From positions 17,875 through 60,616 of the forward strand of contig NW_001865080.1 in assembly GCF_000002865.3 (NCBI RefSeq): a stretch of DNA of 42,742 bases, given 5' to 3'. Origin of the DNA: Monosiga brevicollis MX1. Taxonomy: Eukaryota; Opisthokonta; Choanoflagellata; Craspedida; Salpingoecidae. The notes beneath the pieces are model-generated. The model saw only the letters and a list, made by a program, of their open reading frames with translations, searched no databases and was not told where the DNA came from. Positions 20,535 through 33,024 of the stretch are shown one piece after another. How positions within the stretch are numbered: the stretch's first letter is position 1; the number at the start of each line of letters is the position of its first letter. The position numbers and the translations under genes are program-made.

Positions 20535-23500
20535 TTATCGGTTAGACGTAACCATCTTCAGGGAAGCTGTCAAGAAATCGTCGCCGTAGCTCTTCTTGAC
20601 AGTCATGGTGGCAATGCAGATCTCATCGCCATCAACATAAAAGTCAACGCTGTCCGTGAACTGACGTTCGCCGGCCAGCGGCTCGCCTCCAGGAGTATGA
20701 ACAATCTGGCTCATCTTGTGCTTGAAGCTGTGCAACATTGATCGCAGCTGCGGCACCGTCTGAAATAAAAATAAGAGGCGGGGGTGCAAGACGAAGAAGC
20801 ACATGAGACATGGACATGTCGGTAAAAGAAGATGCACAACGAAGAAGAGAAAAAAAATAATAGAAGGTCCATCAGACAATTAAAACCTTATCATTAGTCT
20901 CGACAGAGCACTTAGAGCGCTTAAGTAGTACCAATATAGAAAGCATCATTGGACCGCTTCAACAAGAACGACCAAAAACAGAAACGAAAATAACTAGGCT
21001 CACACACGCATGCAAACACAATAAAACGCACCAGTTCCAAGAACTTGGCCAACTTCTCGAGCTTCATGCGCGTGTAGAGCTTGAGGTAGCTGCGGATTTG
21101 ACCCAAAAGGATCAACTGCTTTGCCTCTTGCTTGAACAGTTCCAATTGTCGCTCAGACTCAGCCTTGAGCACGTCCTCCTCAGGAGGTTGTTGGGGGTCC
21201 GCCAAAAAGGGGCAAAGGAATCGAGGAGCACCACGGAGCAGAAGATGGTTGATGGCTTCATCGGCACCCTCGCCAGACTGAATCTTGCGAATGTTCTCAC
21301 CCTCCTTCTCGTTCATCAGATGCTCGACCGAGCGCTCAAGGCGCTGGGGCAGCAGACTGTAGGCGAGAGCAAGGAGGCAGACAATGGTGTCGCGTTTGCG
21401 GCCTCCATCGTAATGACCAGGTCCACGGTGGCTGGCCATTTGGATCAGAATCGACTCGAACAGACGGAAGGCATCCTGATAACGGCGCAACATCAAATAG
21501 CAAAATCCTATGCCAAGAAAAGAGCAAGCAGTCAGTCTAACAGCTGCAAAAGTATGCACAGATTCAAAGGCGAAACAAATCTTACCGAGATGATAGTGGA
21601 GAGATACGTTGCAGGCCGGCACGAGAGAGAAGATGAAACGGCGATCCAGATCAACGTTCTTCATGATCTGCAGAGCTTGACGATAATCGCCTGATGACAT
21701 GCGCAATGCCAAGGTGGAGTGAGACCAACGTGCAAGAGATGATAAAGACAACGCAGCGCGTGCCTCAGCCACACTCGGAAAAGGCGAGAAAAGGAACGAA
21801 ATATCGTCTGCCAGCAGGGGGAAATGTCGGCACAAAAAGCCGCACGCCTCCAAAAAAGCAGAACTCAATCTAGCGTCCGCCTCTTCAACATCATTCATGG
21901 AATCCCCGAAGGGATCCTCTTTGACGTTGCTTTGAACGGCGCATATAACAAGGCAAAAGCGGACAAGGGATGCCAAGATAGCCAAACGACAAGACTCGAC
22001 GGCATGCGTGTGTTCAAGCGTTGCACGACACAGCTACTAACCAAGGTGGCACTGCAGACGGACAAGGCCGACAAGGGAGAAGCAGCCGAGCATTTTGTAG
22101 AGGCTGCTCTTGCCAAAGGCACCAGCCATCTCAGTGGGGTTTTGGCCGCTGCGGTAGGCCTCGAGTTGTTCGTTGATTTCGCTCTTGAGAATGAGGGAGT
22201 GCAGGGCGTTGAGAACAATGGTGACGTTCCAGGCGTTGGGTCGCTCGGCGATCTCCTGATAGTCGCTCTCGGTCTTGGCGTCATCAACGCGGGATCGGAA
22301 AATGACAAAGTCTTGGAACTATGAGATGTGAATGACACGCACATGATGGGAGCGTGAGTAAGCCTTGAAACATGGCCAAAGATGTGCGAGGGTGCTTGGA
22401 GTGGGGGTGGGGAAGGAGCCTCAGGTTGTCAGAGGTCAAGTATCATCACATAAAATCAGGACGATAACGCAGTATGATGCTCATCTTTGGCAACTTCCCA
22501 CGAGTGTGTTTGTTTTGTTTTATCAACAACCATGGCAAGATGTCAGCTGGGAGAAAAAGAATGAAGAAGAAGAACCAACCTGGTACAAGAACTCATCAAT
22601 CATGTCCCAAAGCCACTTGTTAGGCAGCTCGAGGTCGAGAGGCGCATCCGGCTCTGTGCAAAAGAGAACCCATTGAAAATGCCGGTTAGGAATGGCCTGT
22701 GACGATAGCCAGTGTCAGCAAGACTAGAGATGACGAGTAAACTCACCGACAAACATGTTGATGAGCTCAATGTAGTGGTCGTACGAGGCATGGCGATCCT
22801 CCACGGTGATTTCAATGTTGGTGTTGCTGGAACGGTAGTAGACATCACGGTAGTAGAGCTCGGGATACAACGAAACGAAGTACGAGTCCTCCTGGCCTTC
22901 CTGCTCGAACATGGCCTGGATGTACACGGGCTCGGGCCATCGGCTGTCCTTGAAGTATCTAATGAATCATGGGAACCCAGGGAAAAAAATCAGAAATCGG
23001 TCATGGCAGTTCTCTCAGCTGGGTTCTTTGGAAACACGTGATCAAACTGGACCTTGGTGCCAACGTACTGGTCGGTGGTGCGACGCCATTTGTATTCGTA
23101 ATGCTCTTCGATTTCCTTGAGGCTCTTCTCTTGAATGGCCTTGTTGAACGAGCGGAGGTAGTTTTGCACCTCTTGCGGGACATTGGCGTTAATGTCCGCA
23201 ACGGTGATTTCTGCGAGACAAAAGTCACACCATTGTCGCGTCAGGTATGCATCAAGACTGAAGGGCTTTGAAGCTATGATGATCAGTCGACTGACAGCAC
23301 AGCACCAGAGGCCGCAGAGAAAACAAAAATTCTCAAATGCCAAAAAAAAGCAGTCAAGGCAACGGAAAGAAGGAAGTTTCATGCCGGTTTCCCTTTGACA
23401 TGCCACAGGACGGGAGCCGTAAGGCCCACGACCACGACAGCCAAAAAAATACGACATTGTTAATCTTGCACTGCAGCGAAAGCCATCTCGCCAGAGAGAA

Positions 23501-23718
23501 GACCAGCTGATGGTTTTAGAAACAGTGCTTGGGAGCGCGACGGCGCACACACGGAACAAAGCCGATAAAGAACATAAAAAAAAGGGCAGACAACCACAAA
23601 AAAAAGGGCATCCAGTCTTGCCACAAACGACGGCCACTCAAAGTCTTGGCGCTGCAATCGGTGCAGGCCACGGCCAGAGAAGGAGCTCACCTTGCTCTTC
23701 AAAGGTTTCCTGCTCCAT
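20535..23718 (-). CDS. EIF3L: eukaryotic translation initiation factor 3 subunit L
   Basis: Eight exons: 23718-23691, 23210-23069, 22958-22747, 22653-22580, 22318-22042, 21690-21586, 21507-21032 and 20759-20535. They give 512 residues (human 564). Family landmarks include SLYPELYYRDVYYR, LELPNKWLWDMIDEFLYQ, WNVTIVLNALHSL, SLYKMLGCFSLVGLVRL, LMLRRYQDAFRLFESIL, RSYLKLYTRMKLEKLAKFL and FKHKMSQIV followed by VDFYVDGDEICIA. The last blocks belong to the PCI domain that packs this subunit into the eIF3 octamer, which loads mRNA and Met-tRNAi on the 40S subunit. Phase at every junction is consistent. The first exon codes for only nine full residues. The N-terminus is shorter than in animals. It is divergent with PSMD11 (782 bp) and convergent with eS10. 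Confidence 0.96.
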
Positions 23719-24499
23719 GATGTCGGTTCACGATCAGTGAGCGCCAGAGGGAAGTGTGAGGGCAGCCCTGATACCACACACACGAGGCAGAGTGAAGAGA
23801 GAGAGAGAGAGAGGGAGACCACGAGTTGAACACTGACAAGAGGTAGCACACTCTCTCTACCTCCTCTCTCTCAACGGCTAAAACACATTCATGCAAACGA
23901 CAACGTGGGAGCTGAAGCTTGTGGGCCTGTGCAACGTGAAGGGCTATCTAAATATAGTGCAAGCATCCGAAGATAGAACGATCGACTCAAACTCGTTTGT
24001 TTTTGCCCCACCCTCATTGCTACTAAATGTACTTGATCTGTCTTTTGTTCAACAAAAGCAGAAAAAAAATTTCAAGAGAGAGAGAGAGAGAAAGAGAGAA
24101 ACTCAACTCAGTGGCGTTGGTGACTTGATGTGACGTGGTGAAGGCCCATTTAACACACACTGAACCGGACCAGACCGCCTGAGACACGCTCGGGCCCGAG
24201 TTCGCCTCAGTCGCAGGTGCTAGTGGCTGTTGCATTCTTTGAACCGGCTCCAGTAGCTGCTGTTGAGGTTTGACGGTGCCGTGTCAGCTTGCAGCACGCG
24301 CCTGTAAGCCCCCCGGACGCCGCCGGCTGTTTAAACACATCAGCAAAACAAATAGTAGGTCAGGAGCCCCCTGTCACGGACACTGGCAACCATCGACTCA
24401 TCGACTGTTGCGAGGCTTGACGTCCCCGCCTCGTCGCCTCTCACTGGTCGTGGATATGTGCCCGTCCTGCCTGCGTTTTGACGGACAGCCACCAGCATC
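23719..24499. other. divergent promoter spacer eIF3L / PSMD11
   Basis: No gene. (GA)n runs occur at about 23795-23815 and 24076-24101. The first is 77 bp upstream of the eIF3L ATG and reads CT on its sense strand. Confidence 0.7.
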
Positions 24500-26445
24500 A
24501 TGGCCACCATGGAGGCTCGAATGGACGTGGATGCCGAGGACGAGCTTGAACACCAGGCTCACCATGAAGCTCAGACGCTGGTTGACCCAGAAGGCGCCAT
24601 GCAAGCCCTCCGTGATGCAAGTCAGTTGGGACCAGATAGATGTGCTTGCTCTGCAACTCTTGATCCGACCCTGATGTCGACATTGGCGCCACCCCACACC
24701 TAACACAATTTCTTCCCATGCTCGTTGACACCTTGACAGTTGCACAGCCTCTTGACCGCTCCGTCTCTGGCGCTATCAAGAAGCGCGACAAGGACATTAC
24801 CGAGCTGAGCCAGCTCTATTCCAAATATGACAAGGCTGCCGAAATGCGTCAGCTTATCGATGACGTTCGTCCCTTCCTCGAAGTCATCAGCAAGGCCAAG
24901 GGCGGCAAGGTCTTCAAGAATCTTATCGACCGCTTTGTCGAGCTAAAATCCGCTACGCCCGATGAGGTCTGAGCGCGCTGTTTAGCGCATCCTTCTGCTC
25001 TGCCCGCAACTTTGATGTGCTCCGCCCCTTTCCCTACCTTGGACCTAAGCCGTCCGCTTGCCTCTTCGTCGATTGGCGCGCCACATAGAAAGTCAACATG
25101 TGCAAGGATTGCATTGCCTGGGCCCAGGAGAACAAGCGCACGTTTCTGCGCCAGGCTCTTGAAGTCCGACTCATTGCCCTCCACCTCGATGCCAAGGTGC
25201 GTGCCCTACCTTTTGCTCTCACAACACCAGGCTAGGCTTGACCACGACTTGCGTTGTTTATCTTTGCGCTCACCCCGTCAATCGCCACTCTGATGGCTCT
25301 CTGCTGGGACGCAGCAATACCAAGAGTGTTTGGCAGAGCTTCAGCCATTGGTCCGGGAGCTCAAGCGCCTGGACGATCGCCAGCTGCTCGTTGAGGTCAT
25401 GCTGATGGAATCCCAAGCCCTCTTCGCTCTGTCCAACTACCCCAAGGCACGCGCCTCGCTCGTTTCAGCGCGCACCACCGCCAACACCATCTACTGTCCG
25501 CCCAAGATGCAAGCCGCGCTCGATCTGCAGTCTGGCATCCTGCATGCTCAGGAGGGTGATTACAAGACTGCATACTCATACTTTTACGAAGCCTTTGAAG
25601 GCTACGACTCAGTGGACATGCCGGCCAACGCCCTTCGTGGCCTCAAGTACATGCTGCTGAGCAAGGTCCTGCTCAAGGATGCCGCAGATGTCCCGGCCAT
25701 TGTCACCGGCAAACTGGCTCTCAAGTACTCGGGCCGTGATATTGAGGCCATGCAGGCCGTCGCGGCCGCCGACCTGAAGCGTTCCGTTGCCAACTTTGAG
25801 CGGGCGCTCAAGGATTATCCTTCGGTACGTTGAACAAATCGACCGCGCCTGCAGAACAAGGCCAGGCCCACCTCCTTGTGTTTGAAGACGGCCTTCAATA
25901 AACGGGCGCCGAGGCTCACTTCTCATCAACACCACCTCTAACCCTTCCCCTCTTGCATTGCTTCAGGAACTGCAAGATGACATGGTGGTTCAAGGACATG
26001 TTCATGATTTGTGGGATTCCCTGTTGCAGTCCAACTTGGCGCGCATCGTCGAGCCCTTCTCGCGAGTAGAGATTACCCACGTCGCCGAGACCATCAACCT
26101 CTCCGTGGCTGACGTGGAGAAGAAGCTCTCACAGATGATCCTGGACGGCCAGCTCCACGGCATCCTCGACCAAGGCACAGGCTGTCTGGAAATTTTTGAA
26201 CCTGAAACCAAGGATGAGACGTAAGGCTCGACCCGGAATCTTTTTTTTTTTTTCTTTTTTTTTTTCCTCTGGCCCATGACTTGCGCATGACAATCGTGGT
26301 AATTTTTTTTTTTTAACTGTTGCTTCGTCTTGTTGGTTCCCACCTGTTCCGTGCTACTTGCAGCTATGACTTGGCATTGCAGACGATTGAGCACGCTGGG
26401 TCGGTGCTGGATGCGCTCCAAAAGAAAGCGCAAAAGCTGTATTAA
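24500..26445 (+). CDS. PSMD11: 26S proteasome lid subunit Rpn6 / PSMD11
   Basis: Six exons, 24500-24620, 24740-24966, 25089-25196, 25315-25824, 25967-26220 and 26364-26445, give 433 residues (human 422). Landmarks: [84 protein letters not shown], then the PCI domain [18 protein letters not shown] with [18 protein letters not shown]. Rpn6 is a solenoid-plus-PCI scaffold that clamps the proteasome lid to the base and core. The first ATG (24500) is used; a second in-frame ATG at 24509 has a better Kozak context (ACCATGG) and would remove only three residues. Introns are 118-142 bp. Confidence 0.96.
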
Positions 26446-26768
26446 GATGTGACCCTCGTTCTGTGCCAAGCCGCAGTGTCCCGAGGATCTCTGCAGGCAA
26501 TGTCCGTGTGCCCTGGATTTCTGTCTCAACTCATTTGCGTCTCTTTTGTACCGACAACGGAAGAAAAAGAACGAAAGAATGGAATGGAAAAAATGGAAAA
26601 GTTTCCCGATGCTCTGAAACAGGTTCACCCTCAAAGCTGAACTCGGCACACATTGCATATGTAATTTTTCGACACGAGACATTTGACAAGAGCAGAGGGA
26701 GTGAGGGGTGGCATGGCTAGTAGGAAGCCCAAGCATTCCTGGTAGGAGGCAGGCTTTTGCCAGTGTAT
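26446..26768. other. convergent spacer PSMD11 / GID8
   Basis: Shared 3' flank, 323 bp between the two stops. No gene and no clear AATAAA on either strand. Confidence 0.5.
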
Positions 26769-27998
26769 CTAAACCACGGTGCCCTCCATGGGTTGGCTGG
26801 CGTTGAGCTTGGTGACCGCCTTTTCGACGGCCTCGGCTGGGTTCAGCGCTGGATACGCGATACCAGCTTCCGTCATTTGCTCTTGGCACCATTCCAGCAG
26901 CCGAACCATGTTTGTCAAGGTTGTGCGTGCCTCGACTCCCTGCGATGACAGTTGCAAAATCAACAATCGCCCCCATTAGATGAGGCGACACAAGTGGACG
27001 AGAGCCAAGCCGAGGTGTCCTACCTGAGCTTGCAACACGGCCGTATTGATCAGCGAAGCCAAATGCTGGCGGCGCTCAACGGACAACAAGCCCTGCAGTG
27101 GGGATCTGGCAGCAATATCAGTGATGAGCCGTGCACCGTGCAGCGAGGTGAGCTGGCTGCATGTCCAAAGAGGCAAAGGGACTGGAGTGACGATGAACAA
27201 AAAAGATCAAGTCAACCCCCACCCCCACCACCACCCCCCTCAAAAAAAAAAAATAAGTAAATAAATAATAGTGACGCACGATTGTGGCTGCCCAAATGCC
27301 AAAAGGCCCATGGCCTGCTGAATCTCAGAGCGAAGGGCTGCTGTGGCTGAAGACTCTTCATCCGCATCGCTGGCCGTCAACTGGTCGACGTTGAATTCGG
27401 TCTGACACAAGAAATTGGCAGCGAGATGAGTCTGCAGGTTGAGTGGCTGTGGAGCAAGCAGCACATGACGAGGCTAGGCGAGGTGCCAACTTGAGCAAAG
27501 TTGATGGCTTCAGACAAGGCCCCTTTGCGTATCAGTTCGATAAACTGTTGAACTCGCAGCTTGAGGTACAGCTGGTTGTCGGTATCAAAAATGTCTGTGC
27601 TAATGTCATTGACGCGGCGAAACGCCCCCTCCACATCCCCAGCGTCGATGGATTCACGAATCTACGGCCACGCGCAGGATGAGACCAGCGGGCCAGAGGA
27701 TGATGGCGTCGAGATGCAAAGGCACAGCAACCAAGGTGACTTGGGAAAGGAGTCAAGACACGAGCAGCCAGGCACGGGGCACCTGTTGTCGAGTGTCCAC
27801 AGCGCTGAGGTCACCGGTGGCATCCAGGTCTGCCTCATGGGCTAGTGCTTCAGCAGCATCCCTGTAGCCCTCAACGATCAAAAACTCGAGTACGGCACGA
27901 TCCAGTGCCTGCAGTCGGGGCGCTCTTTCACGATCGGCGTGCTCACGCCAGCTGGCGTCCACCTCTGGCGCCGCCAGCTCGTCGACGTCGACGTTCAT
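26769..27998 (-). CDS. GID8: GID8-like subunit of the GID/CTLH E3 ubiquitin ligase
   Basis: Five exons, 27998-27783, 27661-27491, 27401-27280, 27156-27024 and 26939-26769, give 270 residues (human GID8/TWA1 228). Residues about 30-60 form a LisH motif (DRAVLEFLIVEGYRDAAEAL). Then come CTLH (IRESIDAGDVEGAFRRV, LKLRVQQFIELIRKGALSEA) and the CRA helices (QQAMGLLAFGQPQS, SLINTAVLQAQ, TTLTNMVRLLEWCQEQM). GID8 is the core scaffold that joins the RING subunits to substrate receptors; in yeast the complex degrades gluconeogenic enzymes. The protein is about 40 residues longer than human, partly from an acidic N-terminal extension (MNVDVDELAAPEVD). RanBPM also has LisH-CTLH-CRA but carries a SPRY domain, which is absent here. 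Confidence 0.93.
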
Positions 27999-28460
27999 GC
28001 CGCTGTTGCTCGTGTTTGTTGTTGGTGGAACCGGTGATGCTGATAGTGTTGACTCTCACTGCATCAACGTCTCTCTTGTGTGTGGCGCGGTCGCCAGCCA
28101 AGGACCCACGGCCAGCCACCAATCCCAGCAAGAAAGCAACCAGCAACAAAACTATGCCTGTGTACAGGATGTCAAGGTGTCAGACGGAGCGAGGGTGCGG
28201 GGACGACTAGGGGGGTCGTCGGCGGGAATGAAAAGAGCCCATCACAACAAAGCAAAACTGCGTGACATCCAGTGCGGGCTGAGCCAAAAGCAAAGGCCGG
28301 ACCAGCCGTCGCTTCCACCCCCAACGAGACTTACTTTGCAGGGCGCCTTCAGCCGTATCTTGCTCCAATGTCACGTCACCCCCACCGGCAAGCATTCACT
28401 GGCTGTGCAAGCAGCCACCCCATTGATCGAACTGCCAAAAAAAAAAAAAAAAAAAAATAG

Positions 28461-28462
<2 letters not shown>
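27999..28462. other. GID8-side half of the GID8 / acyltransferase spacer
   Basis: No gene recognised. An A run at 28438-28457 borders the CT microsatellite. Confidence 0.5.
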
Positions 28463-28510
<48 letters not shown>

Positions 28511-28520
28511 CTCTCTCTCT

Positions 28521-28574
<54 letters not shown>

Positions 28575-28603
28575 CTCTCTCAAGCTCTCTCTCTCTCTCT
28601 CTT
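28463..28603. repeat. (CT)n microsatellite with CAAGCT interruptions
   Basis: Plus-strand CT repeat of about 140 bp, broken several times by CAAG. It lies in the divergent promoter spacer. Confidence 0.95.
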
Positions 28604-28986
28604 TCGAGCGAGTGGCAACAAGAAACTCGAGTGCAGTGAGCATACCTTTTCGAGTGGGCTCGAAAGAAGTGACCATATCCGCTTGTTGGCCCTCTTTGGA
28701 TGGACTGGTGATGGTGATGGTGGGGTGAGTGCCGGACGTGCTAGTACGGGGTGTAGTCAACTCCGTGTGCCTACCACCTGCTGGCCTCCTTCTCCCCCGA
28801 TCCAAACGCACACCCTGAGCCCTTGGCGCCCTGTGCGTGTGTGTACTCGAGTTCGTCTGTCACTTGTCTGTACACTCTCTCACCTCTTTGTCCAACACAC
28901 TTGTCCGCGTGGATGACACTACAGGGTTATGTGATACATTTTAGAGAAGCGTATTCAATTTTACTTCAGGGTGTCTTCTCAGCAAC

Positions 28987-29027
<41 letters not shown>

Positions 29028-29403
29028 GGGCGCGCGCGCTGCGCCATCCGCCAGAGCGACGTGGTGGCTGCCGTCAGTCTTGCTGCTTCCGACTCCTCGT
29101 CCTCCTCCTCCTCTTCTTCTTCTTCGTCTTGTTTTTTCGACTCCTTGTACTCTTCTCCTCTCCCTTCTCTCTCCCTCTCTTTCTCTCTCTCTTTTTCGTT
29201 GACACGAGGGACGATCTTCCGTTGATCCACCTTTTGCTCATTCGCCTCGTGTGCTGCATCGATCCTCAGGAATTAAACAGCGCGCCTTCTTCTTCTTCTT
29301 CTTCGTCGTCGTCGTCGTCTCTGATGGGGATAGGGTATTGGGCAGGGCACGTCATTTGCTTGGAAGACAAGAAACACCAAAGGCGTCTGGGTGCGGCACA
29401 GCC
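28604..29403. other. 5' flank of the acyltransferase gene
   Basis: No gene recognised. Contains a (CA)n run at about 28989-29025, CTC/TTC triplet runs near 29100-29130, a CT-rich stretch at 29155-29195 (sense strand of the acyltransferase gene) and TTC/GTC triplets at 29286-29320. Confidence 0.6.
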
Positions 29404-32392
29404 ATGCGCGCCACGGCGCAGCAAGCCCGCACCAGGGCCATGCCCTCGCTCTACCTGCTTCTGCTCCTCCTCTCCCTGACAAGGCCACTTGTATGTCACG
29501 CCAAGGTCGATCTCGATCTTGCGCGCCAGCTCATGGCACCTCAGCTGCAGGCCATTGCCAATTTTCTGGACGCTTACGATACAGCCCGGAGCACGCTCCA
29601 ACCAGCGGCGCCCTTGCCTGCCTCCTCAGCCGGCTCTGCTGCTCCAGCTGCTGCTGCCCGGGGCCCGACACAAAGCCCGGGCCCAATCATTGACAAATGC
29701 ATCTATGATCTCAATGAGCTATTCCCGCGCATCCTACCCCCCGGGGATCAAAACTTTTCCCACCGCAACCTGACCCTCAACGGCCTGCGCATGGTCGATG
29801 CCTGGGGCAAGCTTCCGGCCGGTGTCCTCACCAGCCCACCTTCCATCCAAATGTTCGGTGACTATGCCGAATGCATATCCTTGCACCCGCCGAGCATCCC
29901 ACTCCAATTTTGCATGGTGGAAGGCTTTGAGCAGGTGACCCCCAATGAAACCCATGTCCTGGCCGCTGAAACCACCCAGGTGGCCTCGTGGGGCATCTGT
30001 CTCCCACGCTCCTGCAACGAGCCCTCAGTCAAGTCCCTGGTCGACAACGCCACCGCCACCTACCTACCTGGCCTCTTCTCCTCCACCACAGTCCACTGTG
30101 CCCGCAGCCAACATGTGACTCCGGGCAATGCTTCCGTTTTCATCGTCCTCGGCCTGCTCGTCGCGCTCGTTGCTGCCGGCACCGGCCTGCACCTCTGGCT
30201 TACCCTCCGAAGCCGACTCTGGGCCCCCAAGCTCTTGCTCGAAGAGAATGGCTATGCTTCGCCCCGCGCAGATGGCACGGCCTCGAATCGCTACTCTTGG
30301 GCACGCGCTTCCGTCTCGGATGACCCCAACCAAGTAGGTGACCCCTCCCCATACCAGCGAATTGTATCCCCGCCCAGCTCTCAGCCCTCCTCCAGTGAAC
30401 CCCTCTCGCGCGACGTCTTGGTGGATCACCCCGCCAATGCCGCCAACGCCGCCAACGCTGCCACCCGTGACCATTACGCTTCCACCAATGGCCCGGTGAA
30501 CAGCACAGGCCCTGGCCTTCAGACCCGTCGTGCTGCCCCTCTGAGCAATGGCCATACTGGCAGCAACCACAGTAGCATGGAAGAGGCTCCAGTCACCGCC
30601 ACGGTGGCAACGCCGACAGCAGTTGACGTTGGGCCAAATCGCCTTGCGTCCAACTTGGCGCTCACCCGCTCTCTGCCGGGCTTTCGTCAGAAAAGTTTGG
30701 CAGCTGGGCCGGGTGCTGGTCGTGACTTGCGGCTTAGCCCCAGCACTCCGCGCTACGAATTGGATCTCGCCGCCCCGCCCACCCCAAGCGAAGAGGCAGA
30801 GGATCAAAGTCACATCGATGGCTCTTCCGAACACGCGCCACTCCTCAAACGCATCTCCTTCGACGGCCTCACTGCCGCCAGTACCCCCTTTCAGGGCATC
30901 ACAGAGCCTCAACCGCCCGCCTGGCAGCGCTGCCTGCTGGCCTTTTCGCTCCGCACAAACCTCCCGCGCTTGCTAAGCATGCAACGCAACCGCCACTCCA
31001 TCGCCATTTTTGATGGTATGCGCAGCTTAAGCATGTTGTGGGTTATCCTGGGCCACAGCTGGCTCTGGATCTTCAAACAATGGCCGCAAAACATGGTCGC
31101 CGTGATTGCCCTAGGCGATCGGCTTTCCTTTCAGGCTATCGCTGCCACCTCATACGCGGTCGATACCTTCTTCTTCATCTCGGGCTTTCTGGTCTGTTAC
31201 AGCTGCCTGACGGTGCTCAAGAAGCGCAAAACCCTCCCCTGGTTGCGATACTACCTGCACCGTTACATTCGCTTGACCCCGTCCTATGCATTGGTCATGC
31301 TTCTGTTTGTGAATCTCTCCCCTTTCCTTGGCGACGGGCCCGTCTTTTACCGCCAGCAAGAGAGCATGTCCATGGATGCTTGCGAAGGCCTCACTCGCTC
31401 GTCCTGTGGCTGCGCCAAGTACTGGTGGGCCAATTTTCTCTACATTCAGGTACAAGACCCCGACGGCAGGATCGAAGCGCGCCTCGCCAGCCCTGACCGA
31501 CTTTTTTGCTCTGCATGCTTCCTGCGGCCTCGCTTCGTAGAATTACTACCCGAGCTCAGATCCCAACAATGAGTGCATGGGATGGACCTGGTACCTGGCG
31601 CTCGACATGCAAATGTATTGGGCCAGCCCCCTCTTGCTTTTGATCCTCCACCGTCACAAGGTGTGGGGTATGATCGTCTGGTCTGTGGCCTTGCTGGCCA
31701 GCATCGTGATTCCCTTTGCACTGGCCTATCACTACCACCTCTCTGCCAACGCCTTGCCGGGCGTACCGGGGGAACATTTTACCAGCCGGACCGATCAGGG
31801 CAACATCTTTTCGCTCATCCAGAATAAGCCCTGGACGCGCATGGCGCCCTACCTCATGGGCATCATGCTTGCCTATCACCTGACTGTCCGCCACAACTCG
31901 TACAGCCCCCAGCTGCGGCTCAAGCCTGCCCTTCATGCGGCCGGCTGGGCGGTGAGTGCGGCTCTGCTCTTCATCATCATCTATTGTGCCACCGGCTTTC
32001 AAGCGCGACTGTTCGACTACAACTTTTCCCAGTTTGAGGATGCCGTCTGGATCTCCCTGTGCCGTCCTCTCTGGGCATTGGTGCTTTGCTGGATCACTTA
32101 TACCTCGGCCATGAATGCGGCAGGCTGGGTCTCAGACCTGTTGGCTGCCCCATTTTGGCTGCCTGTCTCCCGCCTCACCTTTAACGCATATCTGATTCAC
32201 CCAGTCGTGTTGAACACCTTCTTCAACAACCTCCGACAACCGATTTACTATCAGGACGGCGTGGCCATCAACTTTTTCATTGGCAACACCGTCATGAGCT
32301 ATGCTGCGGCGGGCTTGGTCGCGTTGTTGGTGGAGATTCCTTTTGCTGAGCTCGAAAAGGTTTTTACTTCCCGCAAATGGCGCAAGCCATAA
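29404..32392 (+). CDS. NRF-6-like acyltransferase 3 family membrane protein
   Basis: Two exons, 29404-31449 and 31541-32392, give 965 residues. An N-terminal signal peptide (SLYLLLLLLSLTRPLVCHA) leads to an NRF-type extracellular domain with paired Cys (CIYDLNELFP, FGDYAECISL, WGICLPRSCNEPSV) and N-glycosylation sequons. A membrane helix follows (VFIVLGLLVALVAAGTGL, about 245-262), then a 260-residue Ser/Pro/Ala-rich linker. From about 530 an Acyltransferase 3 domain runs to the end (FDGMRSLSMLWVILGHSWLW, TFFFISGFLVCYSCL, RYIRLTPSYALVMLL), with many helices. Worm nrf-6 and ndg-4 belong to this family; the substrate is unknown. The acceptor at 31540 restores ECMGWTWYLALDMQMYW, conserved in the family. 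The start at 29404 was chosen just upstream of the signal peptide; 29440 is an alternative. Confidence 0.9.
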
Positions 32393-33024
32393 CCCTGTCT
32401 TTTAATTCCTCTGTCACAAGAGGGTGCTTGTGTGCTGTGTTCATGTGGAATCCGTACGTCGAGTGTATGGAAGTGGGTTTGCCAGCGCAATGGGCTTGTG
32501 CTTCAGGCTGCCACAGCTGTTTCCGACCAGAGAAAAAATGTTGATTGATTTCATGCCAAGAACGTCTTGTTGTGTTTTCGTTTTTGTTTTTTTGTTTTTT
32601 TGTTTTTAGCTTTCTCCTCAACCCTGATAATTGAACAACCAGATTTAAGCAGGGCTGTCTAGTCGCATTGGGCATGCGATTATGGCAGAGGCCATTTCAA
32701 CATCAACTTACATGTGAATCAAGAGGGGCAGGAGAATCGTCAATTCGACTTGTGAAGACTTTGGTTGGCGAGTACGAGAAAGAGGCGCAAGAGCATGAAG
32801 AAGAATCTGATGGTCGATGGTCGATAACTCAAACAGGATACTCGGGGACTACACGCCAGACTGGGCATGCAGGGAGAAAAGGGAAGATGATGATAAGAGA
32901 CGGCAGGCATGGAATGAAGAGAAGCGGCCAAGGTTACGAGAACGAGAACCAGCTCGAAACAAGGAAAAAGGAAAAAAAACTTTCAAAGATCTGGTCTTGT
33001 GCACGGACAGCAAAAACGATGTGC
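32393..33024. other. convergent spacer acyltransferase / MNK-like kinase
   Basis: No gene. A T-rich run with TTTTTG units lies near 32579-32608. Confidence 0.5.
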